A program made the translations under genes and the position numbers. This document shows positions 14,527 to 19,779 of a stretch of DNA of 19,779 nucleotides, piece after piece; position 1 is the stretch's first letter; each line of letters begins with the position of its first letter. The DNA is taken from contig CAJTJY010000036.1 in NCBI GenBank assembly GCA_910576975.1, forward strand, positions 4,698 through 24,476. Direction: 5' to 3'. This stretch comes from an uncultured Lachnospiraceae bacterium. GTDB lineage: Bacteria > Bacillota > Clostridia > Lachnospirales > Lachnospiraceae. The notes below the pieces were generated by a model that was given only the letters and a program-made list of their open reading frames with translations, was not told the origin of the DNA and did not search any database.

Positions 14527-15298
14527 AAAGATAATTTTTCATATTTTTTAAGGCGGATTTTTCCAGTCTGCTGACCTGGGCCTGGGAGATGTGTATTTCT
14601 TCAGCGACCTCCATCTGAGTTTTTCCTTCAAAGAAACGGAGCTTGATGATATAGTTTTCCCGTTCATTTAACCGTTTCATGGCGTCGCTTAGAGAGAGTT
14701 CCTCTACCCAGGTCTCCTCTTTGCTTTTCTTATCGCTGATCTGGTCCATGACGTACAAGGTGTCTCCGCCGTCGGTATATACTGGGTCATATAAGCTTAC
14801 GGGGCACTGTATGGCGTCTAGAGCGAAGACGATGTCCTCTTTGGGGAGGTCGATTTTTTCAGCGATATCTTCAATGGTGGGTTCCCGGGATAGCTCTTTG
14901 GAAAGGATTTCTCTGGCATGGATGGCTTTGTAAGCGGTGTCTCTCAAGGAACGGCTTACCCGTATGGAGTTGTTGTCTCTTAAGTAGCGGCGGATCTCCC
15001 CGATGATCATCGGGACTGCATAGGTGGAAAATTTGACGCCGATTTCCGGATTAAAGTTATCAATGGACTTGATAAGTCCGATGCAGCCGATCTGGAAGAG
15101 ATCGTCTACGTTTTCGTTACTGTTTGAAAAACGTTTGATGACGCTTAAGACAAGGCGGAGATTTCCTTTAATGTAGGTTTCCCGCGCCTCTATGTCCCCC
15201 GCCTTGATTCTAGAGAAAAGGTCATTTTTTTCCTCCTCCTTTAATACGGGGAGCTTGGATGTGTTGACTCCGCAGATTTCTACTTTGTATGCAGCCAT
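14495..15298 (-). CDS. sigG: RNA polymerase sporulation sigma factor SigG
   Basis: A 267-residue late forespore sigma factor. The N-terminus (MAAYKVEICGVNTSKLPVLK) matches the conserved KVEICGVNTSKLPVL segment specific to SigG. Region 2 reads NLRLVLSVIKRFSNSNENVD, DLFQIGCIGLIKSIDNFNPE, VKFSTYAVPMIIGEIRRYLRD. Region 3 is SRSLRDTAYKAIHAREILSK. Region 4 ends EEIHISQAQVSRLEKSALK. GGAGG precedes the ATG on the minus strand. In Bacillus and many clostridia sigG follows sigE in the same direction; here it is on the opposite strand, separated by a beta-CASP gene whose 3' end it overlaps by 32 bp. Its upstream region contains a sigma-G-like promoter, fitting the known autoregulation. Confidence 0.96.
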   Translation of the reverse strand: MAAYKVEICGVNTSKLPVLKEEEKNDLFSRIKAGDIEARETYIKGNLRLVLSVIKRFSNSNENVDDLFQIGCIGLIKSIDNFNPEIGVKFSTYAVPMIIGEIRRYLRDNNSIRVSRSLRDTAYKAIHAREILSKELSREPTIEDIAEKIDLPKEDIVFALDAIQCPVSLYDPVYTDGGDTLYVMDQISDKKSKEETWVEELSLSDAMKRLNERENYIIKLRFFEGKTQMEVAEEIHISQAQVSRLEKSALKNMKNYLSIGPTYRRGN

Positions 15299-15329
15299 GA
15301 TGTTACCTCCGGAAAATTTGATGTATTAA

Positions 15330-15360
15330 AAGAATGCACGAAATTTACTACTTTTATTCA
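15330..15360 (-). promoter_or_regulatory. Sigma-F/sigma-G-like promoter of sigG
   Basis: On the minus strand TGAATA (15355-15360) is followed after 18 bp by CATTCTT (15330-15336). This compares with the sigma-G consensus TGAATA and CATACTA: the -35 matches fully and the -10 matches 5 of 7. It ends about 32 bp upstream of the sigG start. Autoregulation of sigG by forespore sigma factors is established in Bacillus; its use here is inferred. Confidence 0.55.
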
Positions 15361-15371
15361 TGGAATTTTCG

Positions 15372-15380
15372 TGGTATACT
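15372..15380 (+). promoter_or_regulatory. Extended -10 promoter for the coiled-coil protein gene
   Basis: TGGTATACT is an extended -10 box (TG-N-TATACT) about 44 bp upstream of the start at 15424. No good -35 is seen at 16-18 bp. A similar word, TGGTATAGA, follows about 13 bp downstream. The divergent sigG promoter lies immediately to the left. Confidence 0.4.
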
Positions 15381-15423
15381 CTTTGGTATAGAACTGAATT
15401 TAATGCTATAGGAGAAGAATAGT

Positions 15424-15861
15424 ATGAAGGACACCATTGACAAAAGAAACGAAAGGGAAAGTATTGCCAGAAGCATCGTAAAGCGCAGAAATATTATATA
15501 TACCAGTAAGGAAGATTTAGAGCGCAAGCAGGAAGAAGAGCGGCAGAAAGAACGGCAGGCCGCAGATGATCTTGTTAAGAAACTCAAAGATGATGCGAAC
15601 CAAAAAATGGCTATGGAAATCCAGAGGCTGATTGCTGACCGGGAGATGCTAGAACGCCAGCTTGAGACGGGGATGGACGCCACCGGAAAGAAGCTTATGA
15701 ACGAGGTAACGCAAGAGAGAGTAGAGGCGATTTTGAGTGAAAAGAGCAAACAGTTGCAAGATCTTATCGCTGCTCACAGCGTGGCGGGCGGGCAGGAAGA
15801 TTCAGAGGTGGAGCCGTCAGTTCAGACGGATGGATCCACGTCAGAGGGAACAGTTTCGTAA
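15424..15861 (+). CDS. Hypothetical coiled-coil protein
   Basis: A 145-residue, highly charged, mostly helical protein that I do not recognise. ATG 15424 follows TAGGAGAAG (about 15410-15418). Residues 1-35 are basic (MKDTIDKRNERESIARSIVK). Residues about 36-115 are continuous Glu/Lys/Arg/Gln-rich helix with heptad-like spacing (KEDLERKQEEERQKERQAAD, EIQRLIADREMLERQLE), a probable coiled coil. The last 25 residues are acidic, Ser/Thr-rich and probably disordered (EDSEVEPSVQTDGSTSEGTV). There is no signal peptide or membrane segment. It is divergent from sigG, followed by another small unknown gene and a terminator. Confidence 0.65.
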   Translation: MKDTIDKRNERESIARSIVKRRNIIYTSKEDLERKQEEERQKERQAADDLVKKLKDDANQKMAMEIQRLIADREMLERQLETGMDATGKKLMNEVTQERVEAILSEKSKQLQDLIAAHSVAGGQEDSEVEPSVQTDGSTSEGTVS

Positions 15862-15986
15862 ATTGATGCGCCAGTTTCGCAGGCAGGCATCAGGAAAGCT
15901 TAGACGATTGTGGAAAAAACATGTTCCAAAAGCCAGAGGAATTGGAACGACCGGATTCAGAGCAAGCGGCAGAGAGGGGAAGAGTG

Positions 15987-16127
15987 ATGAGCGATAGAGA
16001 AAACAAGGCAGAATCCCTGGTGAGAGAGAAAGGGAAAGCTGCGCTCTTGAACAAGTTCTGGTCTCATGCCACAAAACAGGAATTGGAGCAGTTTGCTTGG
16101 CAGCAGGGAATCTATATCCGGCAGTAG
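15987..16127 (+). CDS. Small hypothetical protein (46 aa)
   Basis: ATG 15987 follows AGAGGGGAAG (about 15971-15980). The product is 46 residues, MSDRENKAESLVREKGKAAL then LNKFWSHATKQELEQFAWQQ and GIYIRQ. It is a charged amphipathic helix followed by a short aromatic-containing segment. The same frame extends to an ATG at 15921 without a ribosome binding site. It ends 13 bp before a terminator, which supports it being the last gene of a short unit with the coiled-coil gene at 15424. No family recognised. Confidence 0.5.
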   Translation: MSDRENKAESLVREKGKAALLNKFWSHATKQELEQFAWQQGIYIRQ

Positions 16128-16140
16128 GGATTAACAAAGA

Positions 16141-16171
16141 AGCACTTCTTAATTATTAGAGGTGCTTTTTT
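16141..16171 (+). terminator. Rho-independent terminator
   Basis: AGCACTTC (16141-16148) pairs with GAGGTGCT (16159-16166), with one G-U pair and a 10-nt loop, and runs into six T residues (16166-16171). It closes the transcription unit of the two small unknown genes before the HD-domain gene. Confidence 0.8.
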
Positions 16172-16234
16172 CCTACCAATTGTACGCTCAGAGAGAAATT
16201 CTAAGCTGCATATCAAATGACAGGAGGAGAAACT

Positions 16235-17146
16235 TTGATATACACGGAATTGACAAACAAGGCAATGAAACTGGCATATGATTCTCATGCAGGCCAGCTT
16301 GACGCAGGGGGGATTCCCTATATTTTTCATCCGTATCATCTGGCGGAACAAATGGATACTGAGAAACGTGTATGCATTGCGCTGCTTCATGACGTGGTGG
16401 AAGACACGCATGTGACATTAAAGCAGATTCAGGAGCGGTTTCCGGCTGAGATTGCCGGACCAGTGGCGCTGCTTACGCATGATCCGAAAGAGAATTATTA
16501 TGACTATATCAAGAAAGTATGCGCTGACAGGGATGCTTGCTTTGTAAAAATAGCAGACTTGCTTCACAATATGACGGAGGCAAGAGTGAAAGGCTGCGGC
16601 GTAGAAGAGAAGGACAAGAACCGCTGGCATGAGAAATACATGAAAGCGCTGTATTTTGTGGTCAACGCCATCGAAGAGGGCGTCAGCGGCCCATGTAAGG
16701 ACCAAACGCTGTTAAATCGCCTGCTTGAATCATTTCCTGGCAGAGCGCGCAAGAACATTTTGATACATCTGGATCAAGGACAGCAGCAATATTTAAATCC
16801 ATGTCAGATAGAAACACTGCAAGACAAGCCTGTGGAAGAGCAATTAAAATATTTTCAGGTAGAGTACGCAGAAAGCAGGGAAGGAAGCGCTGAAGAAGAT
16901 TACCAGCGAACAAAAACGTGTTCTCTGGAAGAGGCTTTGCATGAAAACAGAACCCTTTTTTCTGCGGAAGGCTGCATTGTGGGATTTATGGATATTTGCT
17001 GTCATACAGACTGTAAAAGGAAAGTAATGCCGGTATTCGTCAACGGTCAGCCGAGGATGGTCAGGCAAACGTCTTATCTCGATCATGGCAGGGCGGTCTC
17101 TGAGACAAAAAGCCTGAAGCTTTTGTGGAATGATGCGGCGGATTGA
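16235..17146 (+). CDS. HD-domain (p)ppGpp hydrolase-like protein with C-terminal extension
   Basis: TTG 16235 is chosen as start because AGGAGG (16222-16227) lies 7 bp upstream; an ATG at 16217 would place this ribosome binding site inside the gene. The N-terminal 115 residues match the RelA/SpoT-type HD hydrolase domain, as in stand-alone MESH1-like alarmone hydrolases. The motifs are HAGQLDAGGIPYIFHPYHLA (His at about 32), ALLHDVVEDT (His-Asp at 52-53, Glu-Asp at 57-58) and VKIADLLHNM (Asp at 108). These are the metal-binding residues. The remaining ~185 residues contain no synthetase motif I can see and include an acidic stretch and four Cys/His residues (MDICCHTDCKRK). Whether it hydrolyses (p)ppGpp or another nucleotide is unproven. 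It stands alone behind a terminator. Confidence 0.78.
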   Translation: MIYTELTNKAMKLAYDSHAGQLDAGGIPYIFHPYHLAEQMDTEKRVCIALLHDVVEDTHVTLKQIQERFPAEIAGPVALLTHDPKENYYDYIKKVCADRDACFVKIADLLHNMTEARVKGCGVEEKDKNRWHEKYMKALYFVVNAIEEGVSGPCKDQTLLNRLLESFPGRARKNILIHLDQGQQQYLNPCQIETLQDKPVEEQLKYFQVEYAESREGSAEEDYQRTKTCSLEEALHENRTLFSAEGCIVGFMDICCHTDCKRKVMPVFVNGQPRMVRQTSYLDHGRAVSETKSLKLLWNDAAD

Positions 17147-17230
17147 GAGCAAGCCTGGAATTGGCATAGAAAGAAACGGGGAAGCATAGGATAAAAAAAC
17201 GGTATCTCTATGTCAATGGAAGGAAGTGCA

Positions 17231-18076
17231 ATGAATGAGATGATCTTGAAAAAATATCATGGCCTTGGAAATGATTATCTGGTACTGGATCCTCACAAAA
17301 ATCACTTTACGCTGCAGACTCGTAATATTGAAATGCTTTGTCGCAGAAATTTCGGGGTGGGGGCGGACGGAGTCTTGTATGGCCCTCTCTGGGAGGAGGA
17401 AAAGATCAAAGTACGCATCTTTAATCCAGACGGATCGGAAGCGGAATGCAGCGGCAACGGAATCCTTATTTTTGCAAAATATTTGCTGGACCAAGGGTAT
17501 GTGTCAGATAAGAAAATTACCTTAGAAACCGTGTCTGGCAAAGTTTTTGTGGAATTTCTTCAAGAGGATGCAAGGATGATGCGGGTCAACATGGGTAAGC
17601 CTGCCTATGCGGGAAAACAATTGCCTATGTCAGGGCTGGAAGGAGAGGTAGTCAATGCGCATCTGCGGTTTCAGGACAATCTTTATAACGCTACCTGCCT
17701 GTCAGTGGGAACGCCAAACTGCGTGATCATGCAGGAGGAAGTGACCTCTCAGAAAGCCAAGTCGTTAGGGCCTTACGTGGAGCAGGCAGCTTATTTTCCC
17801 AACCGGATCAACATGCAGCTTTGCAAAGTGCAAGACCGGGCGAACATTATAATTGAAATATATGAAAGAGGAGCAGGATATACGCTTGCGTCTGGGACAG
17901 GAGCTTGCGCAGCCGCAGCTGCTGCAAAACGCATGGACCTGGTGGACGACAGGGTGACAGTGCATATGCCGGGCGGAAGCCTGCTGGTAGAGCAAGAGCC
18001 AGACGGAGATATTTATATGACTGGAATCGTGGAAGAGGTAGGAACCTTTACCGTGGCAGAGAATTTTTTTGCATGA
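17231..18076 (+). CDS. dapF: Diaminopimelate epimerase-fold protein with altered active site
   Basis: A 281-residue protein with the two-domain DapF fold. DapF normally converts LL- to meso-diaminopimelate for lysine and peptidoglycan synthesis using two cysteines. ATG 17231 follows GGAAGGAAG (17218-17226); an in-frame ATG at 17210 is less well placed. Conserved features are KYHGLGNDY (residues 8-16), FNPDGSEAE (64-72), ERGAGYTLA (212-220) and GTGACA. Both catalytic Cys are changed: the position before GNG is Ser74 (AECSGNG, with a Cys one residue earlier) and that in ACGTGA is Ser221 (ASGTGA). The GNPH motif is GTPN (160-163), and the Arg after GNGI is Leu. It may therefore be a non-canonical isomerase or inactive paralog. 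The symbol reflects the family only. Confidence 0.8.
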   Translation: MNEMILKKYHGLGNDYLVLDPHKNHFTLQTRNIEMLCRRNFGVGADGVLYGPLWEEEKIKVRIFNPDGSEAECSGNGILIFAKYLLDQGYVSDKKITLETVSGKVFVEFLQEDARMMRVNMGKPAYAGKQLPMSGLEGEVVNAHLRFQDNLYNATCLSVGTPNCVIMQEEVTSQKAKSLGPYVEQAAYFPNRINMQLCKVQDRANIIIEIYERGAGYTLASGTGACAAAAAAKRMDLVDDRVTVHMPGGSLLVEQEPDGDIYMTGIVEEVGTFTVAENFFA

Positions 18077-18180
18077 TCTGTCTGATTTGAAAGGAAGAAT
18101 GGTAGAGTCCTGCTTTATAGAAAGAACAAGAAAGAGAAGACGGCAGCGCAGAAGGAATCTGTTGCTGGGAGGGTGATGCG

Positions 18181-19002
18181 ATGAGACGAGAAAAAGGTAT
18201 GCGTTCCAGGAAGGCTATTGAAAAAGAAATCAAAATAATGGAAAAGCAGGAGGCTTCTTTGCGCCAGGCAGCAGGCAGAACCGCTGCGCCCCAATGGAAG
18301 CTTGCCCTTGCAGAAAAAGTTCCAACTAAGGTTTATGACAATCTGCAGAAAGCATTCTGCAAAGCCTTTTGCTTGATTTTTGAAAAGGGAACTGGCGTGA
18401 TAGAAAGAACATATGACAAGGATTCTATTGCAGAGGATTATGAGATCCGAAATTTTGCGTTCCAGTTGAAAGCAGACCGTAAATCATTGAAAAAGGTACG
18501 GGGAGACGTTGGAACGGCAAATATGCGGAACATGGCGCTTGCCAGCGTGGAGGGAATCGGGCTGGGCGTCTTAGGGATTGGTCTTCCTGATATCGTGATT
18601 TTTGTGGGCGTGCTCTTAAAGGGAATCTATGAAACGGCGCTCCATTACGGATTTGACTATCAAACTCAGCAAGAACAGTATGTTATCTTGAAGTTGATGG
18701 AAACGGCGATGCAAAAAGGAAATGAATGGGAGCTTGGAAATCAAGAAATTGACAGAATCATTACTGGAACAAGCGAAACAAAGGAATTGCCGCAACGACT
18801 GGAGCGGCAGATCAAAGATACGGCAGAAGCCTTTGCCGTTGACATGGTATTGCTGAAATTTATCCAGGGACTGCCTGTGGTCGGCATAGCGGGAGGGGCG
18901 GGGAATCCGCTGTATTACAGAAAAGTTATCAAATATGTGGAAGTAAAGTACCGCAAGCGGTATCTGTTAAAACTGCAGAACAAGCTTTTGGAAAGCCCTT
19001 AG
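18181..19002 (+). CDS. EcsC family protein
   Basis: A 273-residue protein recognised as EcsC-like by its central hydrophobic segment (ALASVEGIGLGVLGIGLPDI, VIFVGVLLKGIYETALHYGF) followed by YDYQTQQEQY-type residues and the late VVGIAGGAGNPLYYRKVIKY motif. ATG 18181 follows GGGAGGGTG. B. subtilis EcsC is encoded with the EcsAB ABC transporter; here no ecsA or ecsB is present, so its role is unknown. The N-terminal 35 residues are basic and helical. The two glycine-rich hydrophobic stretches may contact the membrane. The gene is 104 bp downstream of the DapF-like gene and ends at a strong terminator, so the two may share a transcript. Confidence 0.82.
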   Translation: MRREKGMRSRKAIEKEIKIMEKQEASLRQAAGRTAAPQWKLALAEKVPTKVYDNLQKAFCKAFCLIFEKGTGVIERTYDKDSIAEDYEIRNFAFQLKADRKSLKKVRGDVGTANMRNMALASVEGIGLGVLGIGLPDIVIFVGVLLKGIYETALHYGFDYQTQQEQYVILKLMETAMQKGNEWELGNQEIDRIITGTSETKELPQRLERQIKDTAEAFAVDMVLLKFIQGLPVVGIAGGAGNPLYYRKVIKYVEVKYRKRYLLKLQNKLLESP

Positions 19003-19021
19003 GGGATTTCTTCTAGGGAGC

Positions 19022-19075
19022 GGGAGCTGTTGCACAAGTAGGAAAAGGGCCTGCGAGTGCAACGGCTCCCTTTTT
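19022..19075 (+). terminator. Strong Rho-independent terminator after the EcsC-family gene
   Basis: GGGAGCTGTTGCAC (19022-19035) pairs with GTGCAACGGCTCCC (19057-19070), a 14-bp stem with a single G-U pair, followed by TTTTT (19071-19075). The 21-nt loop is longer than usual but the stem is GC-rich. Confidence 0.85.
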
Positions 19076-19090
19076 GTGTCAAACGATAGA

Positions 19091-19108
19091 AAAAGGACCT
19101 TAGAGGTC
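19091..19108 (-). terminator. Probable terminator of the XRE regulator gene
   Basis: On the minus strand GACCT-CTA-AGGTC (19096-19108) is followed by CTTTTT, 17 bp downstream of the regulator's stop codon. The stem is short (5 bp), so efficiency is uncertain. Confidence 0.45.
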
Positions 19109-19124
19109 AAGCTTCACTTAAAGT

Positions 19125-19367
19125 TCAAGATAATTCAGGACCGCTCTGCGAGGGCGGGTAAGGAAGCTTGTGGTCTGTCCTGTTTAACAGATAGTCTACG
19201 CTGGTCTGATAGAAATCAGCCAGGGCACATAGGCTGGAAAGAGGAATCGAACGTTCCCCGTTTTCATATCGGGAATAGGTGCGCTGAGAGACGTTCAGCA
19301 AATGCGCCAGATATTCCTGTGTGTAGTCCGCGTCTTCTCTTAAATTTCGAAGTCTTACTAAAATCAT
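19125..19367 (-). CDS. XRE-family helix-turn-helix transcriptional regulator
   Basis: An 80-residue Cro/CI-type DNA-binding protein. The start at 19367 (MILVRLRNLREDADYTQEYL) is chosen because GGAGG lies 5 bp upstream on the minus strand (19373-19377); the ATG at 19379 overlaps that site. The HTH_3 fold is clear: RLRNLREDADYTQEYLAHLL, NVSQRTYSRYENGERSIPLS, LCALADFYQTSVDYLLNRTD. There is no sensor or oligomerisation domain beyond a short Pro/Ser-rich tail. Such small repressors often control a divergent operon of a mobile element or toxin-antitoxin-like unit; here the divergent gene at 19609 is the likely target. A dyad ATGCTTT-N6-AAAGCAT lies just upstream and could be its own operator. Confidence 0.9.
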   Translation of the reverse strand: MILVRLRNLREDADYTQEYLAHLLNVSQRTYSRYENGERSIPLSSLCALADFYQTSVDYLLNRTDHKLPYPPSQSGPELS

Positions 19368-19382
19368 TGGATCCTCCATTCT

Positions 19383-19402
19383 ATGCTTTTATGTCAAAGC
19401 AT
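19383..19402. promoter_or_regulatory. Dyad upstream of the XRE regulator
   Basis: ATGCTTT (19383-19389) and AAAGCAT (19396-19402) are perfect arms with a 6-bp spacer, directly upstream of the regulator's ribosome binding site. On the minus strand a TATAAT -10 lies at 19417-19422 without a clear -35. Operator function is inferred. Confidence 0.45.
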
Positions 19403-19440
19403 GATGTTTTTTTAAAATTATATGAAGACCAAATGTGACG

Positions 19441-19495
19441 TGCCCTGCAAAACGTGAAAAAACCTTGAAATATGCCCTACAAACTGTGAAAAACC
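19441..19495 (+). repeat. Pair of imperfect direct repeats, 32 bp apart
   Basis: TGCCCTGCAAAACGTGAAAA (19441-19460) and TGCCCTACAAACTGTGAAAA (from 19473) are imperfect copies offset by 32 bp, close to three helical turns. They lie in the divergent region and could be binding sites (iterons) for a regulator or recombinase. Confidence 0.5.
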
Positions 19496-19525
19496 GCCCC
19501 TCTGGGTTGCTTTTTTCTCAAAATA

Positions 19526-19582
19526 CCTTAAACTTATCCAAAAATAAGTCAAAGGTTTTCAATGCAAGCTGAAAATAGCTTG
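19526..19582. promoter_or_regulatory. Two dyads upstream of the right-edge gene
   Basis: The first dyad is CCTT-N2-ACTTAT-N6-ATAAGT-N2-AAGG (19526-19555), fully symmetric in spacing. The second is CAAGCT-N6-AGCTTG (19565-19582), just before the ribosome binding site of the gene at 19609. Either could be an operator or leader hairpin. Confidence 0.45.
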
Positions 19583-19608
19583 TGTGACATGAGAAAGGAG
19601 TGATGCAG

Positions 19609-19779
19609 ATGGGTGGTTTTTCTAATTCAGAGGTCAATGCTTCTGTCAGGGGCTACATATTGAGAAGTCTTGTAAAAGGCTATCATTTTTCCCTTGCGGT
19701 AAAAACATTGTCCAATAAGATGATGTCCTGCGGTCTGATTGACACGCCGGATATTTCCAATCAGCTCTATTACTTGGAG
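19609..19779 (+). CDS. Unrecognised gene, 5' portion (runs off the window)
   Basis: An open frame of 57 codons from ATG 19609 to the window end. AAAGGAG (19594-19600) lies 8 bp upstream, whereas the ATG at 19603 is too close to it. The visible N-terminus is MGGFSNSEVNASVRGYILRS, LVKGYHFSLAVKTLSNKMMS, CGLIDTPDISNQLYYLE. It is predicted helical, and the final DISNQLYYLE resembles the recognition-helix-to-wing transition of small winged-helix proteins. I do not recognise the family. It is divergent from an XRE repressor with several repeats between them, which suggests an accessory or mobile module beginning here. Confidence 0.6.
   Translation, partial: MGGFSNSEVNASVRGYILRSLVKGYHFSLAVKTLSNKMMSCGLIDTPDISNQLYYLE

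Noticed and set aside
15737..15997. Arginine-rich 86-codon frame overlapping the coiled-coil gene
   Set aside because: It overlaps the end of a better-supported gene, lacks a ribosome binding site, and its composition is typical of a shifted frame.

Overview
The window looks like a chromosomal segment of a spore-forming Firmicute of the class Clostridia, most probably a gut Lachnospiraceae. The reasons are the sporulation genes spoIIGA, sigE and sigG, strong AGGAGG-type ribosome binding sites, moderate GC content, TTG/GTG starts behind good Shine-Dalgarno sequences, and large BspA-type leucine-rich-repeat surface proteins.

Left part (1-4180). The window opens inside the 3' end of a secreted repeat protein, which carries 252-bp tandem repeats and a C-terminal BspA-type LRR module. 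Convergent to it is a solitary crotonase-family gene. A 500-bp gene-less stretch follows with a striking folded repeat (element A, 2146-2318) and the relic of another. Next come a decayed WYL-domain regulator whose upstream dyad is still intact, a gap holding an isolated hairpin, and a frameshifted ISAs1-type transposase fragment on the minus strand.

Surface-protein cluster (4183-10922). Two large BspA-type LRR proteins share a C-terminal architecture (Ig-like repeat plus FN3-like domain). They are followed by a secreted Big_2-like protein whose leader region carries a 33-bp duplication including the ribosome binding site. Spacing and orientation suggest co-transcription of at least the first two.

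Sporulation block (11001-15360). A second copy of the folded element (B, 11001-11184) lies just before a spoIIGA promoter with an abnormally long spacer, as expected for a Spo0A-activated promoter. spoIIGA (protease) and sigE (its pro-sigma substrate) are adjacent. A beta-CASP metallo-beta-lactamase RNase-like gene with its own promoter follows. sigG lies on the opposite strand, overlaps the 3' end of that gene by 32 bp, and has a sigma-G-like promoter.

Right part (15424-19779). Two small unknown genes end at a terminator. Then come an HD-domain (p)ppGpp-hydrolase-like protein with an unexplained C-terminal extension, a DapF-fold isomerase with both catalytic cysteines replaced by serine, an EcsC-family protein and a strong terminator. 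The edge holds an XRE regulator divergent from an unrecognised gene that runs off the window; the space between them is full of direct and inverted repeats and may be the start of an accessory region.

The best candidate for something undescribed is the element A/B family. Each copy is about 175-185 nt, with a long basal stem enclosing three hairpins. The core sequence is conserved with compensatory changes, while the basal arms are unrelated between copies yet nearly perfectly self-complementary. The altered DapF-fold active site is second.
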